Assembly (NCBI GenBank): GCA_019279435.1
Contig: JAAALK010000079.1
Span: 60,505,915 to 60,569,914 of the forward strand
DNA: 64,000 nucleotides
Source: Zizania palustris
Taxonomy: Eukaryota > Streptophyta > Magnoliopsida > Poales > Poaceae
Direction of reading: 5' to 3'
Positions within the stretch are counted from its first letter, which is position 1; the number at the start of each line of letters is the position of its first letter. Both the position numbers and the translations under genes were made by a program. Positions 1 through 10,545 of this stretch are shown here, piece after piece. Under the pieces are notes generated by a model. The model searched no databases and was not told the DNA's origin. It was given only the letters and a program-made list of their open reading frames with translations.

Positions 1-1169
1 CTGAGCATGACTTAGAGTTGGGTGTCAGCGTCACCTTGGCTTCAACGCATATGACGTCCGCCTCATAGGCTGTGGCATCACCTAGACACGATTTGGTGTC
101 CTCTTGATGCCCAGCAGCCTGAGGCGGACACCGTAGCAGTTGGCGCGAAGGCATGCGGTTGGCACAGTGGGGCGCGAGAAATATTAGCCTGGAGCGGAAA
201 ACAACACATGGGATTAAGGGCTAGGAAGGAAAAGAGAGAAGAGAGTGAAGAGCACTGCACATGGGAAATATTAACCTGAAGCTGGAAACAACACGTGGGA
301 TTAAGGGCTAGGAGGGAAAAGAAAGAAGAGAGAGAAGAGGGGAAAAAAGGGAAGGGAAAAGATAGGGCAACAGCGGCAGCAACAGATCAAGACTTCTCTG
401 GTAGGCATGCGGTGGATCAAGTCTTCTCCGGCAGGCAGCAGGAGGCAGGAGAGCCAGAGACACAGCGGAGAAAGGTGGTGGCTGAGATCCAGCATGCGGC
501 GACGGAGGTGAGTGGCAGAACTGCAGAAGGAACTTCAGCAAGGTTGAGTGGTCCTGCACTCCTGCTTACTGCTATGCTACTCAATGCGAACTGTGAAGCA
601 GCTTCAGCAGAGTGCGTGCTACTGCTACTCGTTTGAAGGAGCTCACAGCCTCAGTCACGAGTATTCTATTCTCTGTTGAGTAGTTGACTAACAGTAGTTG
701 GATTAGTAGCTGGTTTGGCTAACAGTAGTTGGCTAGTTGCATGGGACAAGAGAAGAGAAGGGAAGATCAGAAGAGAAGAGAAGAGATGTCATGGGCTAGA
801 GTTTTGGGCCTTGGATGCTGCATGTGACAAGAGAGGACAGAGTCAGACTCAGATCATTGGCAGCATCAAGGTAAGTATCTATGCTACACTGCTAGTATGC
901 TACTAAAATCTGGAGCAATTACATGTTAGGATGCGTGTATGGTGTTGCCTCGCCATGCGCCTAAATTGTCTAGGCGGCTAGAAGGGGTAGGTCGTCGCGC
1001 CTCACCTTATTGCCTTAAGAACAATGGCTACTACTTACTACTTTATCACACAGGTTAAAAACTCACTTTATATCACAAAAGGTATTTATGATCTTCTATA
1101 ATTATTGGCAGGACAGACAATAGTTAAATAACAAAATCAGAGAAATGACAGAAAGATGCAGAAACAAAC
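1..1169. repeat. Transposon-derived DNA in the last visible intron of the EF-G gene
   Basis: No coding exon of the EF-G gene is seen here. The stretch at about 175-333 holds two diverged tandem copies of a purine-rich segment about 88 bp apart. The stretch at about 925-1026 is rich in GCCT/AGGC words and ends in CCTTATTGCCTTAAGAACA, which resembles the terminus of grass hAT-type non-autonomous elements; similar GCCTCA/GAGGC words lie at 60-130. I infer a hAT-like non-autonomous element. The boundaries are not resolved, and the open frames inside are low-complexity purine-rich sequence, not genes. Confidence 0.4.
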
Positions 1170-4100
1170 CTTATTTTTGAATGCACTACCCATGTATACT
1201 GGTATAAACTTCCGTGCTACTGTTGCTCTCCGAATAGCTGCCTGGCCAAAATAAAATACAGCATCAAGACAAAAGTAGCATGAAAGTCAATTAGGACTAA
1301 ATCATAAAGTTACTAATCTCCTACTAATCCAAAGAAAATATAATACAATTTGGAAAATAAGTAAAGGTGCAATCAAAAGGTAGATTGTGATCATAAAGAC
1401 ATAAACCCATGTCAATAAATTTACAATAATAGCATATCGCAACTAACAAAATTTGTTTCCCACAAAAAAAGACTAACAAAATTTGTTATACAGTTCAAAC
1501 ACATGCAAAAAAACATAATATCTGCATATCAAACATCCATATTTTGTTTTAAAGTGTTTATTATGTTCCATAACATATTTAGTCAAAATTTCCCCTTCAT
1601 CATCTATAAATATGTAAAAAGCATGGTTTTGTTATGGGTATTGGACCAGGCCCAGCCATAGAAACAGTACCCACGCAGGTATTTTAGCGTGAACAGTACT
1701 GTGGGAGCTGTAGCAAAAATTAGGGATTAGAGTTCCATTATATTTAGGAATCTTAATTGGTTAGGTTATCTCCTTAGTAGTAGCAAGTTGGTTATGTGAT
1801 GTATTATATATGTGCTGCAAGGCAGTAAGAAATAGATCGTTGAAGATTAGATTATACTTTGTGCTTTGCACTATGACGGTTGCAATAGGCAAACTGACAT
1901 GTACCTCTCTATATATAGATCAATGAACCACTAAGAAGCTAAGCTTTTCAGCAAACACCTACCATAGTCTTCAACAAAATTTAGTGTATAAGACAGTGAG
2001 GAGAAATCAGAATTAACACAGAGCAAAGGAGCTGGAGAAAGAAGAGCAGAGAGGAGGAAAAAGAGTAAAGCAGGACAGAACAGTGCAGAGCAGATGTGGA
2101 AGAAAAGGAGCAGAGCAGGGAAGAAGCGGGGAAGATATGGAGAGCTGTGGAGCAGAGGCGGAGGTGCTTTTCCCTCCAGATCTCAAGCAGTGAGGACATG
2201 ACGATAGACAATTTGGGTTGCAGAAGGCAGTTAAGTATCATTCATGTGCAATCCATTGCAAAACACAGCCACTTAAGTAGTTTTTAATATGAATAACTTC
2301 ATGAATACTGTCTATCCGGTGTACCAAGAACAATAAAAAACAACATAAACTTATTAAATGGAAAGATAAAATTATAATATATAAACAAATTTGAAGATGA
2401 ACAAACCTTAAGTTGACTAGCTGATATTGGCTCATCATTGAGAAAAACTTCAGCAAGCTGATCATCTACTTCAGAAACAACTTCAATAAGTTCACGTCTC
2501 TTCTCCGTGACTAAGTCTTGCATGTTGGATGGAATATCAGATGCAACAACATTCTGGCTGCACATTAAACATGAGGTTAAGTATGCCAGTAAAATATCCA
2601 AATGCAAATAGCCTTCAGGATGAAAGGTTTGTAAAGAACAGAGACACACCCACTACCACCCTCAAACTTATAAGCCTTCAACTCCACAAGATCCACAAGG
2701 CCTTCAAACTCCTCTTCTAGTCCTATTGGTACTTGTACAGCTGCATTGTGGTGCCGAAGTTTGGAACGTGCCTTGAATAGCCAAAAAAATGAAAGCAATA
2801 ATCAGCTAACAAGGTAACATATTACTGCAAGTTGCCTTCTCCAGAAGTAAATAAATGAATGTTAAGGCCCAAAATAAATCAGTTACAGGAACAAATAATA
2901 AGATGGAACAAAAAATCTGGAAAAAAAACTAGGTATAAGGTAAATGATGCTTCACAGCAGTCTCACCACAAGAACTATAGGGTGTGTTTGGTTGCATGGA
3001 TCCCTTCAACCTGGCTCAAAAATGTATCCAGGCTAGGCTAAGCTAGGATATTGAGATACAGTGTGGTTAGCCTGCATCTGTTGGGATGTTGTTTGGTAGA
3101 CTGTATTTGTGGTGTTGGATGAGTAGCATGGTAAAGGAAAAATATTAACACAATTTTTAATCATCTTAAAAATAATTTAGCATATACTACTTACCAGTTA
3201 TCATTTTAATTCTTAATATAGCTTGATAGACAATAATACATCATGAGTCATGCTAATCATCTCCTAATCATGCTATTAGTCGAGTCAGTTTGGGCCTGTC
3301 TCACGAGAAGCAGATTAAATTTTTGTTTCTTCTGAGCCACAAATATTAATTTGTGGTGTTTTGACTAAATACCTAATCGTAGTCACAAATAGTTGTCCAT
3401 AATAGTCATGGATGACTAGCCTGGGAGGGTAGGAAAATGTGAGTTGGGCTTGAGGAAGATGAAGGCCTATTACATCTAAGACAAGTGAAGTAAGTCAAGT
3501 AACTTTTGTGTGAAGTGTCTAAGCAATAATGTCTTTGTTTGTGGGTTCACTGGGTTGGGCAGTTGCTTTGTGCTGTACATGTACTGCTGTGTGCTATAGT
3601 CTAGTAGTATAGTACTTAACTACGTAAATTCGTAAGTACTTAGTACTTATATACATTTCTATTATACTATACTTGTATACTAAATCCTGGCCTCTTAGTA
3701 GTACCCTAGAACGATTATAGTGGTCGATTAGCAACTACTCATTGACGATTTGACTAATCACAACTAATGACCAATTAATCATGAGTATTCGGCTAGTTGG
3801 TACCCTTGCGACTAGGATCGATTAGTCGATTTGAAAACATTGGCACTGTATAGAGCATGTAAATGTGCATTGCAGACATGGAATGGAATGACATGATAGA
3901 CTTCTGTTCACTGAGGAAAATGATTTTTCTGGAACATGAAATATAGCATAAGTATTCCTCTCACCCCTAAGGATACCATCAGAACGTATCAAGACAGATA
4001 GAGGCTATGAGCCTATGATACACTGAAATTCCTCAAATTTTCTGTTCCCGATCTCCTGTATAAGATATATATTTGATAGTTCTCACTTCTCAAGTTCTGA

Positions 4101-6211
4101 TATAGCATCAGCTGAGTACAGCAAATTTCAGTGCCAACAAAGAGGGGGGGGGGGGGACATGCCCTATAAAGCTCTGATACATTTCCAAAATTCCAATACA
4201 CTTTCGATGCTTTCCTGATACAGAAGCCCATCATCACTAATTTGAAAGCCCATTAAAAGGTCAAATAAAAAAGGTTCAACAATTGATTTGTGTTAGCATT
4301 ATTCTTGTTTGTATCATGGTTTTTTTCAGTTAAACTGTCATCTTACATTCAGTTTTCCCTATACATTTTTCTTCTTTTAGAATTTCTTATACTGTTTATA
4401 TATGTATTTTTGTGGAGTGAGTTAGAAGGAGCTAAGTACATTACAGAAAAGCTAGGACAAAAGTAAAATATTTTTCATTTTGTCTTGCTCTCTCTAGACT
4501 CTCAATATGTTTCTTATTTTAATATATTTATGTGTACGCATATATATAATAGTTGTACAGTATATCAATGTTTTTGAGAAATTCTGTATTGTCGCAATGG
4601 AAGCATGTGTCAGCAAAACATGGGACGTAGACTAAAAAAGAGTTCACGGTCACCTGGTTGAGAACTTTCCACGGGTCAGCTCCCATGCGATCCAGCTTGT
4701 TGATGAATGCAACCCTTGGAATTCCATATCTTCTCATTTGTCGATCAACAGTAATTGATTGACTTTGTACACCACCAACACTACATAGCACAAGTATAGC
4801 ACCATCAAGAACACGGAGTGCCCTTTCAACTTCAATGGTGAAATCCACATGACCTGGAGTGTCAATGATATTAACCTGCATAAAATTGTACCATGAGGTT
4901 TCACTTTCAAATACTTATACCAAAATCAATATAAGACAGATCCAATCAGCATATTGCCTGGTACATTTTTTAGGTATCTCATGCATGATGAAATATCAAT
5001 CATTTATCAAGATCTCAAGGCAAAATCAAACAGAAGTTCAGCATAGAGTGGAAAAATAAATGGATAAGGTTCATTTCAGCACTTCAGCTGTTCAGCATAG
5101 AGTGGAAAATAAAATGGATAAGGTGACACACAAGACTCCAACTAACAGACAATAGAAATGGAAACTAAATCTAGTACATTCTCCATTGGGAATCAATAAC
5201 ACAAGTTATCAGAAAAAAATATTTAGTTGTTGCTTGAATCTAAATTGCACACTATATATTAGTCAAATCCAACATGGCAACATATTTAGCAGAAGCCAAA
5301 CTTTACTTGACACTTGACAGCCAGAAATATTATGCATATGTGCTCCATGGCCTAACTAACTGTAATACAACTTTCCCCATAACATTAAAGGTGAAAACTT
5401 CATACTTTACAAAGAGGTCACACGTTTTCAGGTCTTAAATATTATCAACCAGTTTAACTAAAGGTATTTGATGTATTATCTATCACACGCATTGACTTGT
5501 TATGCTAAGACCAATCATATATGTTTGTGTGTGAAACAAGCTTAAGTAGATTAAGCAAAATATAGCATATCAATGTTATCGCTGGCACAGTGGCACATCG
5601 GTTACAAACATGAGTTAGAATTAACCCCCCAAAAAGGAAGCACGTGAGTTAACATTCGAGAGAATATTATTGTTATAAATTCGCAGCCTTGGCAGGTGGG
5701 TAAGCACATAAGTATTCCAAAATTTCCTTTCATCTAGAGGGCAATCGTGAAAAATTAAATCGAATGGAAAGTAAAGTGAGAAGGGCGGAAAATGGTGCAC
5801 CTGGTATCCATTCCAGGTGCAGTAGGTAGCGGCCGACTGGATGGTGATGCCCTTCTCGCGCTCGAGGTCCATCGAGTCCATCTTCGCGCCCACGCCGTCG
5901 CGGCCACGCACCTCGTGGATCTCGTGGATCCGGCCAGTGTAGTACAGGACCCGCTCCGTCAGAGTCGTCTTCCCAGAGTCGATGTGCGCGGAGATTCCGA
6001 TGTTCCGCATCCGCTCCATCGAATCGCGCCACCGCGCCACGTCCTTCTCGTCCCGTACCCGCAGCGCTGACGCCGAAGACATCGCCCGGCGCGCCGACGC
6101 GGCCGCTGCCGCGGCTGCAAGAGAGGGGGCATCGTCGAGCGGCTGGAGGAGGAGTGAGAAAGGACGGAACGAGGAGATGAGACGGGAGGCCGAACGCCGT
6201 GCCATGGCCAT
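1170..6211 (-). CDS. Elongation factor G, mitochondrial (5' part of gene)
   Basis: GTPase that drives ribosome translocation in mitochondria. The exons read on the minus strand are 6211-5801, 4875-4654, 2771-2650, 2557-2407 and 1241-1170, all with GT-AG borders and kept frame, giving 326 codons before the window ends. The first 50 residues are rich in Arg, Ser and Ala with few acids, as in a mitochondrial presequence. The G1 loop AHIDSGKT is at residues 75-82, the switch region REKGITIQ near 118-125, G3 DTPGH at 142-146 and G4 NKLD at 196-199. The last visible exon ends in FKNK, well before domains II-V, so about 430 residues should lie beyond the left edge. ATG 6211 is chosen because another ATG two codons later gives the same protein. 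The 1.9-kb second intron and the last intron contain transposon debris. A chloroplast EF-G is less likely because its N-terminal sequence differs. Confidence 0.93.
1630..2230. repeat. LTR-like or non-autonomous element remnant
   Basis: This lies in the intron between EF-G exons 4 and 5. It opens with TGTTATGGGTATTGGACC, a TG-type LTR start, and contains CTCTATATATAG, which would serve as a TATA box, near 1908. A purine-rich stretch follows from 2030. No matching CA end or target duplication was found, so this is a probable degraded LTR or short non-autonomous retroelement, not a defined copy. Confidence 0.3.
2980..3900. repeat. MITE-like and hAT-like debris in EF-G intron 2
   Basis: The segment from 2980 (AGGGTGTGTTTGGTTGCATG) has the typical left end of a grass MITE, but I cannot find its right end. 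At about 3700-3840 repeated CGATTAG/GACTAAT words followed by TTGAAAACATTGGCAC look like a hAT-type terminus. A 13-base G run lies at 4144-4156. Nothing coding is visible between EF-G exons 2 and 3. Confidence 0.3.
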
Positions 6212-6275
6212 CGCCGCTTAGGACAATCTAGCGGCGGTGGCGGCGGCGGCGGCGCAGGGCGGCGTGTTGGCTGCT

Positions 6276-6284
6276 AAAACCCTA
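6276..6284. promoter_or_regulatory. Telo-box-like AAAACCCTA upstream of EF-G
   Basis: AAAACCCTA lies about 65 bp upstream of the EF-G start codon. Telo-boxes (AAACCCTA) are common near the transcription start of plant translation-machinery genes. The match here is short and could be chance. Confidence 0.3.
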
Positions 6285-6392
6285 CGTTTGGGAAGAATGG
6301 GAGATGTTAAGGGAGTGATTTGATTTTTTTTTGGTCAACTGTAATAAAAAAAGGTATACCCGTTACAATGGCATGAAATCCTCAACACACAA

Positions 6393-6748
6393 GGTTATTC
6401 ACAATAGGTTTCATGGGTGTTTCATGGTATTAATTATCATGTCACATCAGATTTTTTTGCTTACATGATATTCAATTAATGAAAAAAAAGAAGGAAGTAG
6501 TGTCATCAGCATGACATGGTGCTAACTTGTTTTCAAGATGGATGAAACGAAATGAAACAACCATTGAGGGCTAAATCGTTTCATCAGAGAGAGGATATTT
6601 AATGAGAGCTAGTTGCATTTAATTATACTGGTTAGCCTAGAAAATAGTGAAATGAAACTCTCCACTGAGAGAGGATATTTCATTCAGTTGTAAAGCTGAC
6701 GTGGCATTCTAGGAAACAATACTATGAAACCCACCATTTTGAATAGCC
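6393..6748. mobile_element. MITE, about 356 bp, with imperfect terminal inverted repeats
   Basis: The left end GGTTATTCACAATAGGTTTC and the right end, which reads GGCTATTCAAAATGGTGGGT in reverse complement, form imperfect terminal inverted repeats. The interior is AT-rich and has no open frame. The two GAGAGAGGATATTT words at about 6588 and 6670 are internal repeats. Superfamily is not certain; it lies just upstream of the EF-G gene. Confidence 0.6.
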
Positions 6749-6940
6749 TAAGAAAAGAAAAATTGCATGGAAAATTTCTGTTGTGTGAGTGTTGACTCGA
6801 AAAAATTCCTATGGTGTTGTAAATCATTTATTGTTTTGTTCGATACTCTGTAACAAATAAAAAACTAAGGGTTGGTTTGGGAGCCCAAAATTGAGCCCAT
6901 CTCCAGGGAATGGGCTGGGATTATGGACTCCAAACAGGAC

Positions 6941-7291
6941 GTGTTTGGTTCCACCTTGCTAAACTTTAGAAACTAAAATTCCCTAAATTGTTAAACATGG
7001 TGACTAAATTAAAGTTTAGTCTCTAAAATTTAGCCATTTAGTCCTCATGAAGTTGCTAAAAAAGACTAAAAGAGACTATTGACATGGTTTGCCTCTTACT
7101 AATGTTCCTCGAGGTGAGAAAAAGACTATTCGTGGACATTTATTCAGGATGGTTTGGTTATTTTTCACCTTCTTTAATAACCTTTAGCCCCCATAACCAA
7201 ATATGTAGAAATATGTAGAGACTAAAATTTAGTCAAATAAATAAGAAGAAACTAAAATTTAGTTTAGTTCCTAAAAGAACCAAACAGAGCC
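6941..7291. mobile_element. MITE of the TTTAGTCC family, copy A
   Basis: Starts GTGTTTGGTTCC and ends GGAACCAAAC-like, with many forward and reverse AAATTTAG/CTAAATTT words inside. It is one of five copies in this window (also 19098-19364, 24045-24279, 42770-43072 and 54531-54800). A separate partial MITE end, starting GGGTTGGTTTGGGAGCCC, lies at about 6870-6938. Confidence 0.65.
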
Positions 7292-7446
7292 TAAGTTTTG
7301 TTGCCATTTTATCTCTCTCCATCTCTCCACTTTCTCATCCTTTCATCTCTCTGTGCTCCAAGAATTTGTCACTTTCAATATGAACAATTTGATTATATAT
7401 TAGTAATTTACCACTCAATTATAATTTTACTCAAAGACAATCTTAA

Positions 7447-8112
7447 CTAATATAACGCGGCTTGGGCGTCCGCCGTTTCCGTCCGCATCCGCGCGCAGCG
7501 CGCGCAGCGCGCCAGCAGGCCGCGCGCAGCGCCCGCGCAGCCCAAGCCGCGTCCGCATCGCAGCCCAAGCCACTCCCCGGTCCGCCTCGACTCGTCCGTC
7601 CGCCTCGGCCGCGCGCCCCCTCCCCGCGCATCGCGCGCAGCGCGACCACGCCACTCCCCGGTCCGCCTCGACCGCGCGCCCCCCTCTCCGGTCCAGCCAG
7701 TTGCGCTCCTTGCGCCCCTCCCCGGTCCACCTCGACCGCGCGCCCCCCTCCCCGCGCATCGCGCGCAGCGCGACCTCTCCGCCTCGACCGCGCACCCCCC
7801 TCCTCGGTCCGCCTCGCCCTCGGTCCGCCTCGCCCACGCGCCCCCCTCCCCTGGCAGTGCAACTGCCTGGACCAAGTCCGAGGGCATCGCAACTGCCAGG
7901 ACCAGGACAATGCACTCACTTTAAAACCGAGACCTCTCCCCTCCGCTCTACCTCACTCATCTCTCCCCTCTGCTCTCGCTCTATACCCTACCCTACCGAC
8001 GCTCACTGTCGCTCGCCGCCGCGTGCCCGCTCCGCTTCACCGACGATCGACGCCGCTCGGCCGCTCCGCCGTCGCGCCGCCGCTTACCGGGGCCGGGTCC
8101 GCCTTCGGGTAA
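7447..8112. repeat. CpG-rich degenerate tandem repeats, Helitron left region
   Basis: Extremely C/G-rich block built from repeated CCGCCTCGACCGCGCGCCCC-like and GCGCATCGCGCGCAGCGCG words; a clear pair of the latter lies about 128 bp apart (7625 and 7753). Long open frames occur on both strands, as expected from low-complexity GC sequence. They have no recognisable domain and are not called as genes. Confidence 0.6.
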
Positions 8113-8173
8113 GAGAGAGGAAGTCAGGAGAGATAAACAAACAGAAAAAAATCCAAAGGGAAAAAAATCCGAA

Positions 8174-8207
8174 GGTTAGGGTTAGGGTTTTCACCCTAAC
8201 CCTAACC
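8174..8207. repeat. Telomere-like hairpin inside the Helitron
   Basis: A perfect 15-bp inverted repeat: GGTTAGGGTTAGGGT at 8174-8188 and its complement at 8193-8207, with a 4-nt loop. The unit is TTAGGG, not the usual plant TTTAGGG, although one plant-type CCCTAAA follows at 8206-8212. Confidence 0.85.
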
Positions 8208-8589
8208 CTAAACGAATAGTATGGGGCGGGGGACTCACCTTGCCTCTCGGGTCATGGCGCCGCCGCTCGCCGGTGGTCGGGAGCCTACCGCCGCTCGCAG
8301 GAACTCGCCGGAGGCCGGGACGAGGGCGGCGAACCCTCTCGGGACCCTAGGGTTTTGGCCGCCCGGGCTAGCTCGACGGAGCCCCGCTCACCCTCGGGTG
8401 AGCGCGGTGCTCCGGCGAGCTAGCCGGTGGCGGCCGACCGCCGGTCACCGCCGCCGCCGTGGGCCGCCGCCGCTGCGCGCTCGCGCCGCCGCTCGCCGCT
8501 CGCGCTCGCGCTCTCGGGACCGAAGGGGGGAAATGAATTAGGGTTTCCCCCCCGGGTTCGCGTGGCCTTTTATATGGCCGAAAACGACG

Positions 8590-8620
8590 CCTGGCCGTCG
8601 GATCAGATCCGACGGCCAGG
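8590..8620. repeat. Perfect palindrome, 15-bp arms with 1-nt spacer
   Basis: CCTGGCCGTCGGATC at 8590-8604 and its exact complement at 8606-8620, separated by one A. It lies in the non-coding left part of the Helitron, just after a block of GC-rich sequence containing ATTAGGGTTT. Confidence 0.85.
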
Positions 8621-8663
8621 ATTCACTGGCCTTTTTTCGACCGCGCGGGATGGCGAATTAACG

Positions 8664-8714
8664 GCCCAGGCCCAGGTTACGCGCGCGCGCGCGCGGCGAA
8701 AACCTGGCCTGGGC
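8664..8714. repeat. Hairpin enclosing a (CG)n microsatellite
   Basis: GCCCAGGCCCAGGTT at 8664-8678 pairs with AACCTGGCCTGGGC at 8701-8714, with one unpaired base. The loop holds an alternating CG run of about 16 nt (8680-8695), a potential Z-DNA tract. Confidence 0.7.
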
Positions 8715-9119
8715 CCAGGAAGCCTTCGGCCTGCGCAATTTGTATAATGGGCCAGGCTTTTGCACTGTGTGGGCTGAAATATGTTTATTAATTTCCGGAA
8801 TTAAAGAAATTGTTTTCTGTTTTTTGTTATTCTCTGGAAATTAAGCAAATTGCCCAAAAAATTTGATAAAATTAAGTTTGATGCTAAAATAATTTTGTAA
8901 ATTCCATCATGTTCATTAAAATTACTCCTAATTTTTTCAGAATTTCTATTAGTATTTTCCATTTTACAGAATTTAATAATTGCTTTTTCCCTATTTAGTT
9001 ATTCCCTAGAAAATTAAAATGATTACATGCATTCAGCCAAAAAATGATTACTATCTATATTCATTTTTTTCCATTACTGCATTCAGCCAAAATGAATTTT
9101 CCATTAGTATTTTCCATTA

Positions 9120-9700
9120 CTATCTATGTTAAAATGAATTCAGTAATCATTTTGTTATTCTTGTAAAATAAAATGATTACTCCATTCACCCAAAAAATGA
9201 TATACATTTAGTCCAATGACTCTTTTTTATTGAATTCATTTTGTATTTTCCATAATTAAAATGATTACTGAATTCATTTTGTTATTCCTGTAAAATAAAA
9301 TGATTACTGAATTCAGCCAAAAAATGATTTAAATGTAGTCCAATGACTATTTTTTTATTTAATTCATTTTGTATTTTCCATAATTAAAATGATTACTGAA
9401 TTCATTTTGTTATTCTTGTAAAATAAAATGATTACTGAATTCAGCCAAAAAATGATATAAATTTAGTCCAATGACTATTTTTTATTGAATTCATTTTGTA
9501 TTTTCCATAATTAAAATGATTACTGAATTCATTTTGTTATTCTTGTAAAATAAAATGATTACTGAATTCAGCCAAAAAATGATATACATTTAGTCCAATG
9601 ACTCTTTTTTTATTGAATTCATTTTGTATTTTCCATAATTAAAATGATTACTGAATTCATTTTGTTATTCCTGTAAAATAAAATGATTACTGAACTATTT
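9120..9700. repeat. Minisatellite, unit about 127 bp, about 4.5 copies
   Basis: The word GTCCAATGAC recurs near 9211, 9338, 9466 and 9593, spaced 127-128 bp. Each unit also carries CAGCCAAAAAATGAT, TTGAATTCATTTTGTATT and AAAATGATTACTGAATTC. The array is AT-rich and lies between the GC-rich left region and the RPA gene of the Helitron. Related shorter words are visible from about 9000. Confidence 0.85.
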
Positions 9701-9762
9701 TTATTTCTTACAGATTCAAGACGATTTCTCATCTAAAGAGTATTCACATCTAAAGACGGTTT

Positions 9763-10148
9763 GAACCTGATTTATCTCTAGCTTATCTCCTTATGAGATG
9801 TTTATTTCCTATGAGTAATAATACCATCATTTCCTATGCCGTAGTATTTAGGCACATCTGTTTATTTCTAATGTAACGTTCCATTAGAAATTATGTTGGT
9901 TGTCTGTGATCTTGGGTCTATTTGGCGTCTCATTGTTATAAGTAATAATTTGTACATTGTAGTTAATATTTTATTCAGATAACTGTGGGCTGGAAAAACT
10001 GCCTTAGAGGGGATAGGAGCAAGACATGCAATTTATAGATATCATTATGGGCCATGAATCTGATATAGGATGTGCATTGTTTAAACCTGATTTATCTCTA
10101 GCTTATCTGCTTATGAGATGTTCATTTCCTATGAGTAATAATACCATC
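9763..10148. repeat. Direct repeat pair of about 65 bp, 320 bp apart
   Basis: AACCTGATTTATCTCTAGCT and the sequence after it to ATGAGTAATAATACCATCA occurs from about 9764 and again from about 10084, nearly identical. This is within the Helitron, upstream of the RPA gene, and may contain a duplicated promoter or leader. A 27-bp unit repeated about 2.7 times lies at about 10430-10495. Confidence 0.7.
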
Positions 10149-10545
10149 ACTACAAACCTAATTACCATGACATTCTCCAATTATTACATGGGAAACACAA
10201 AACATATATTGAATAAAAACATCAGCCAATAAAAACCAACTGTTCTTAATTTTTTTCCGCATTTCCATGATTTTTTTATATTTTTCTATTCATTTCTTAA
10301 TTGCGTTTCTGTATTTTTTGAATTTTTGGCATTTTTCGATGAATTATCCTGTTTATTCTTTAATATTTCCCCCTTTTTATTCTGTAAAGATTTTCCCCTA
10401 TTTTCATTCTTACATGTGTTTCTATTCTATTTGTCAAATAATGTGTTTATATCTGATTTGTCAAATAATGTGTTTATATCTGATTTGTCAAATGATTCTG
10501 CTAGATAAAACATTATAATATAGTTGAATTTCTTAGATATATTAA

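Noticed and set aside
5792..6221. Plus-strand open frames opposite EF-G exon 1
   Set aside because: Antisense shadows of a GC-rich exon whose minus-strand product has clear GTPase motifs.
7427..8112. Overlapping long open frames on both strands, Arg/Ala/Pro-rich
   Set aside because: They arise from CpG-rich tandem words at the Helitron left end. There is no domain, and all six frames stay open because stop codons are rare in such sequence.
8221..8747. Two Arg/Pro-rich open frames of 106 codons
   Set aside because: They cross a perfect palindrome and a CG microsatellite and have no recognisable domain, so they are not called as genes.
10425..10500. Possible CRISPR-like repeat (27-bp units)
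   Set aside because: The units are directly adjacent with no spacers and occur in a plant nuclear transposon. It is a simple tandem repeat.
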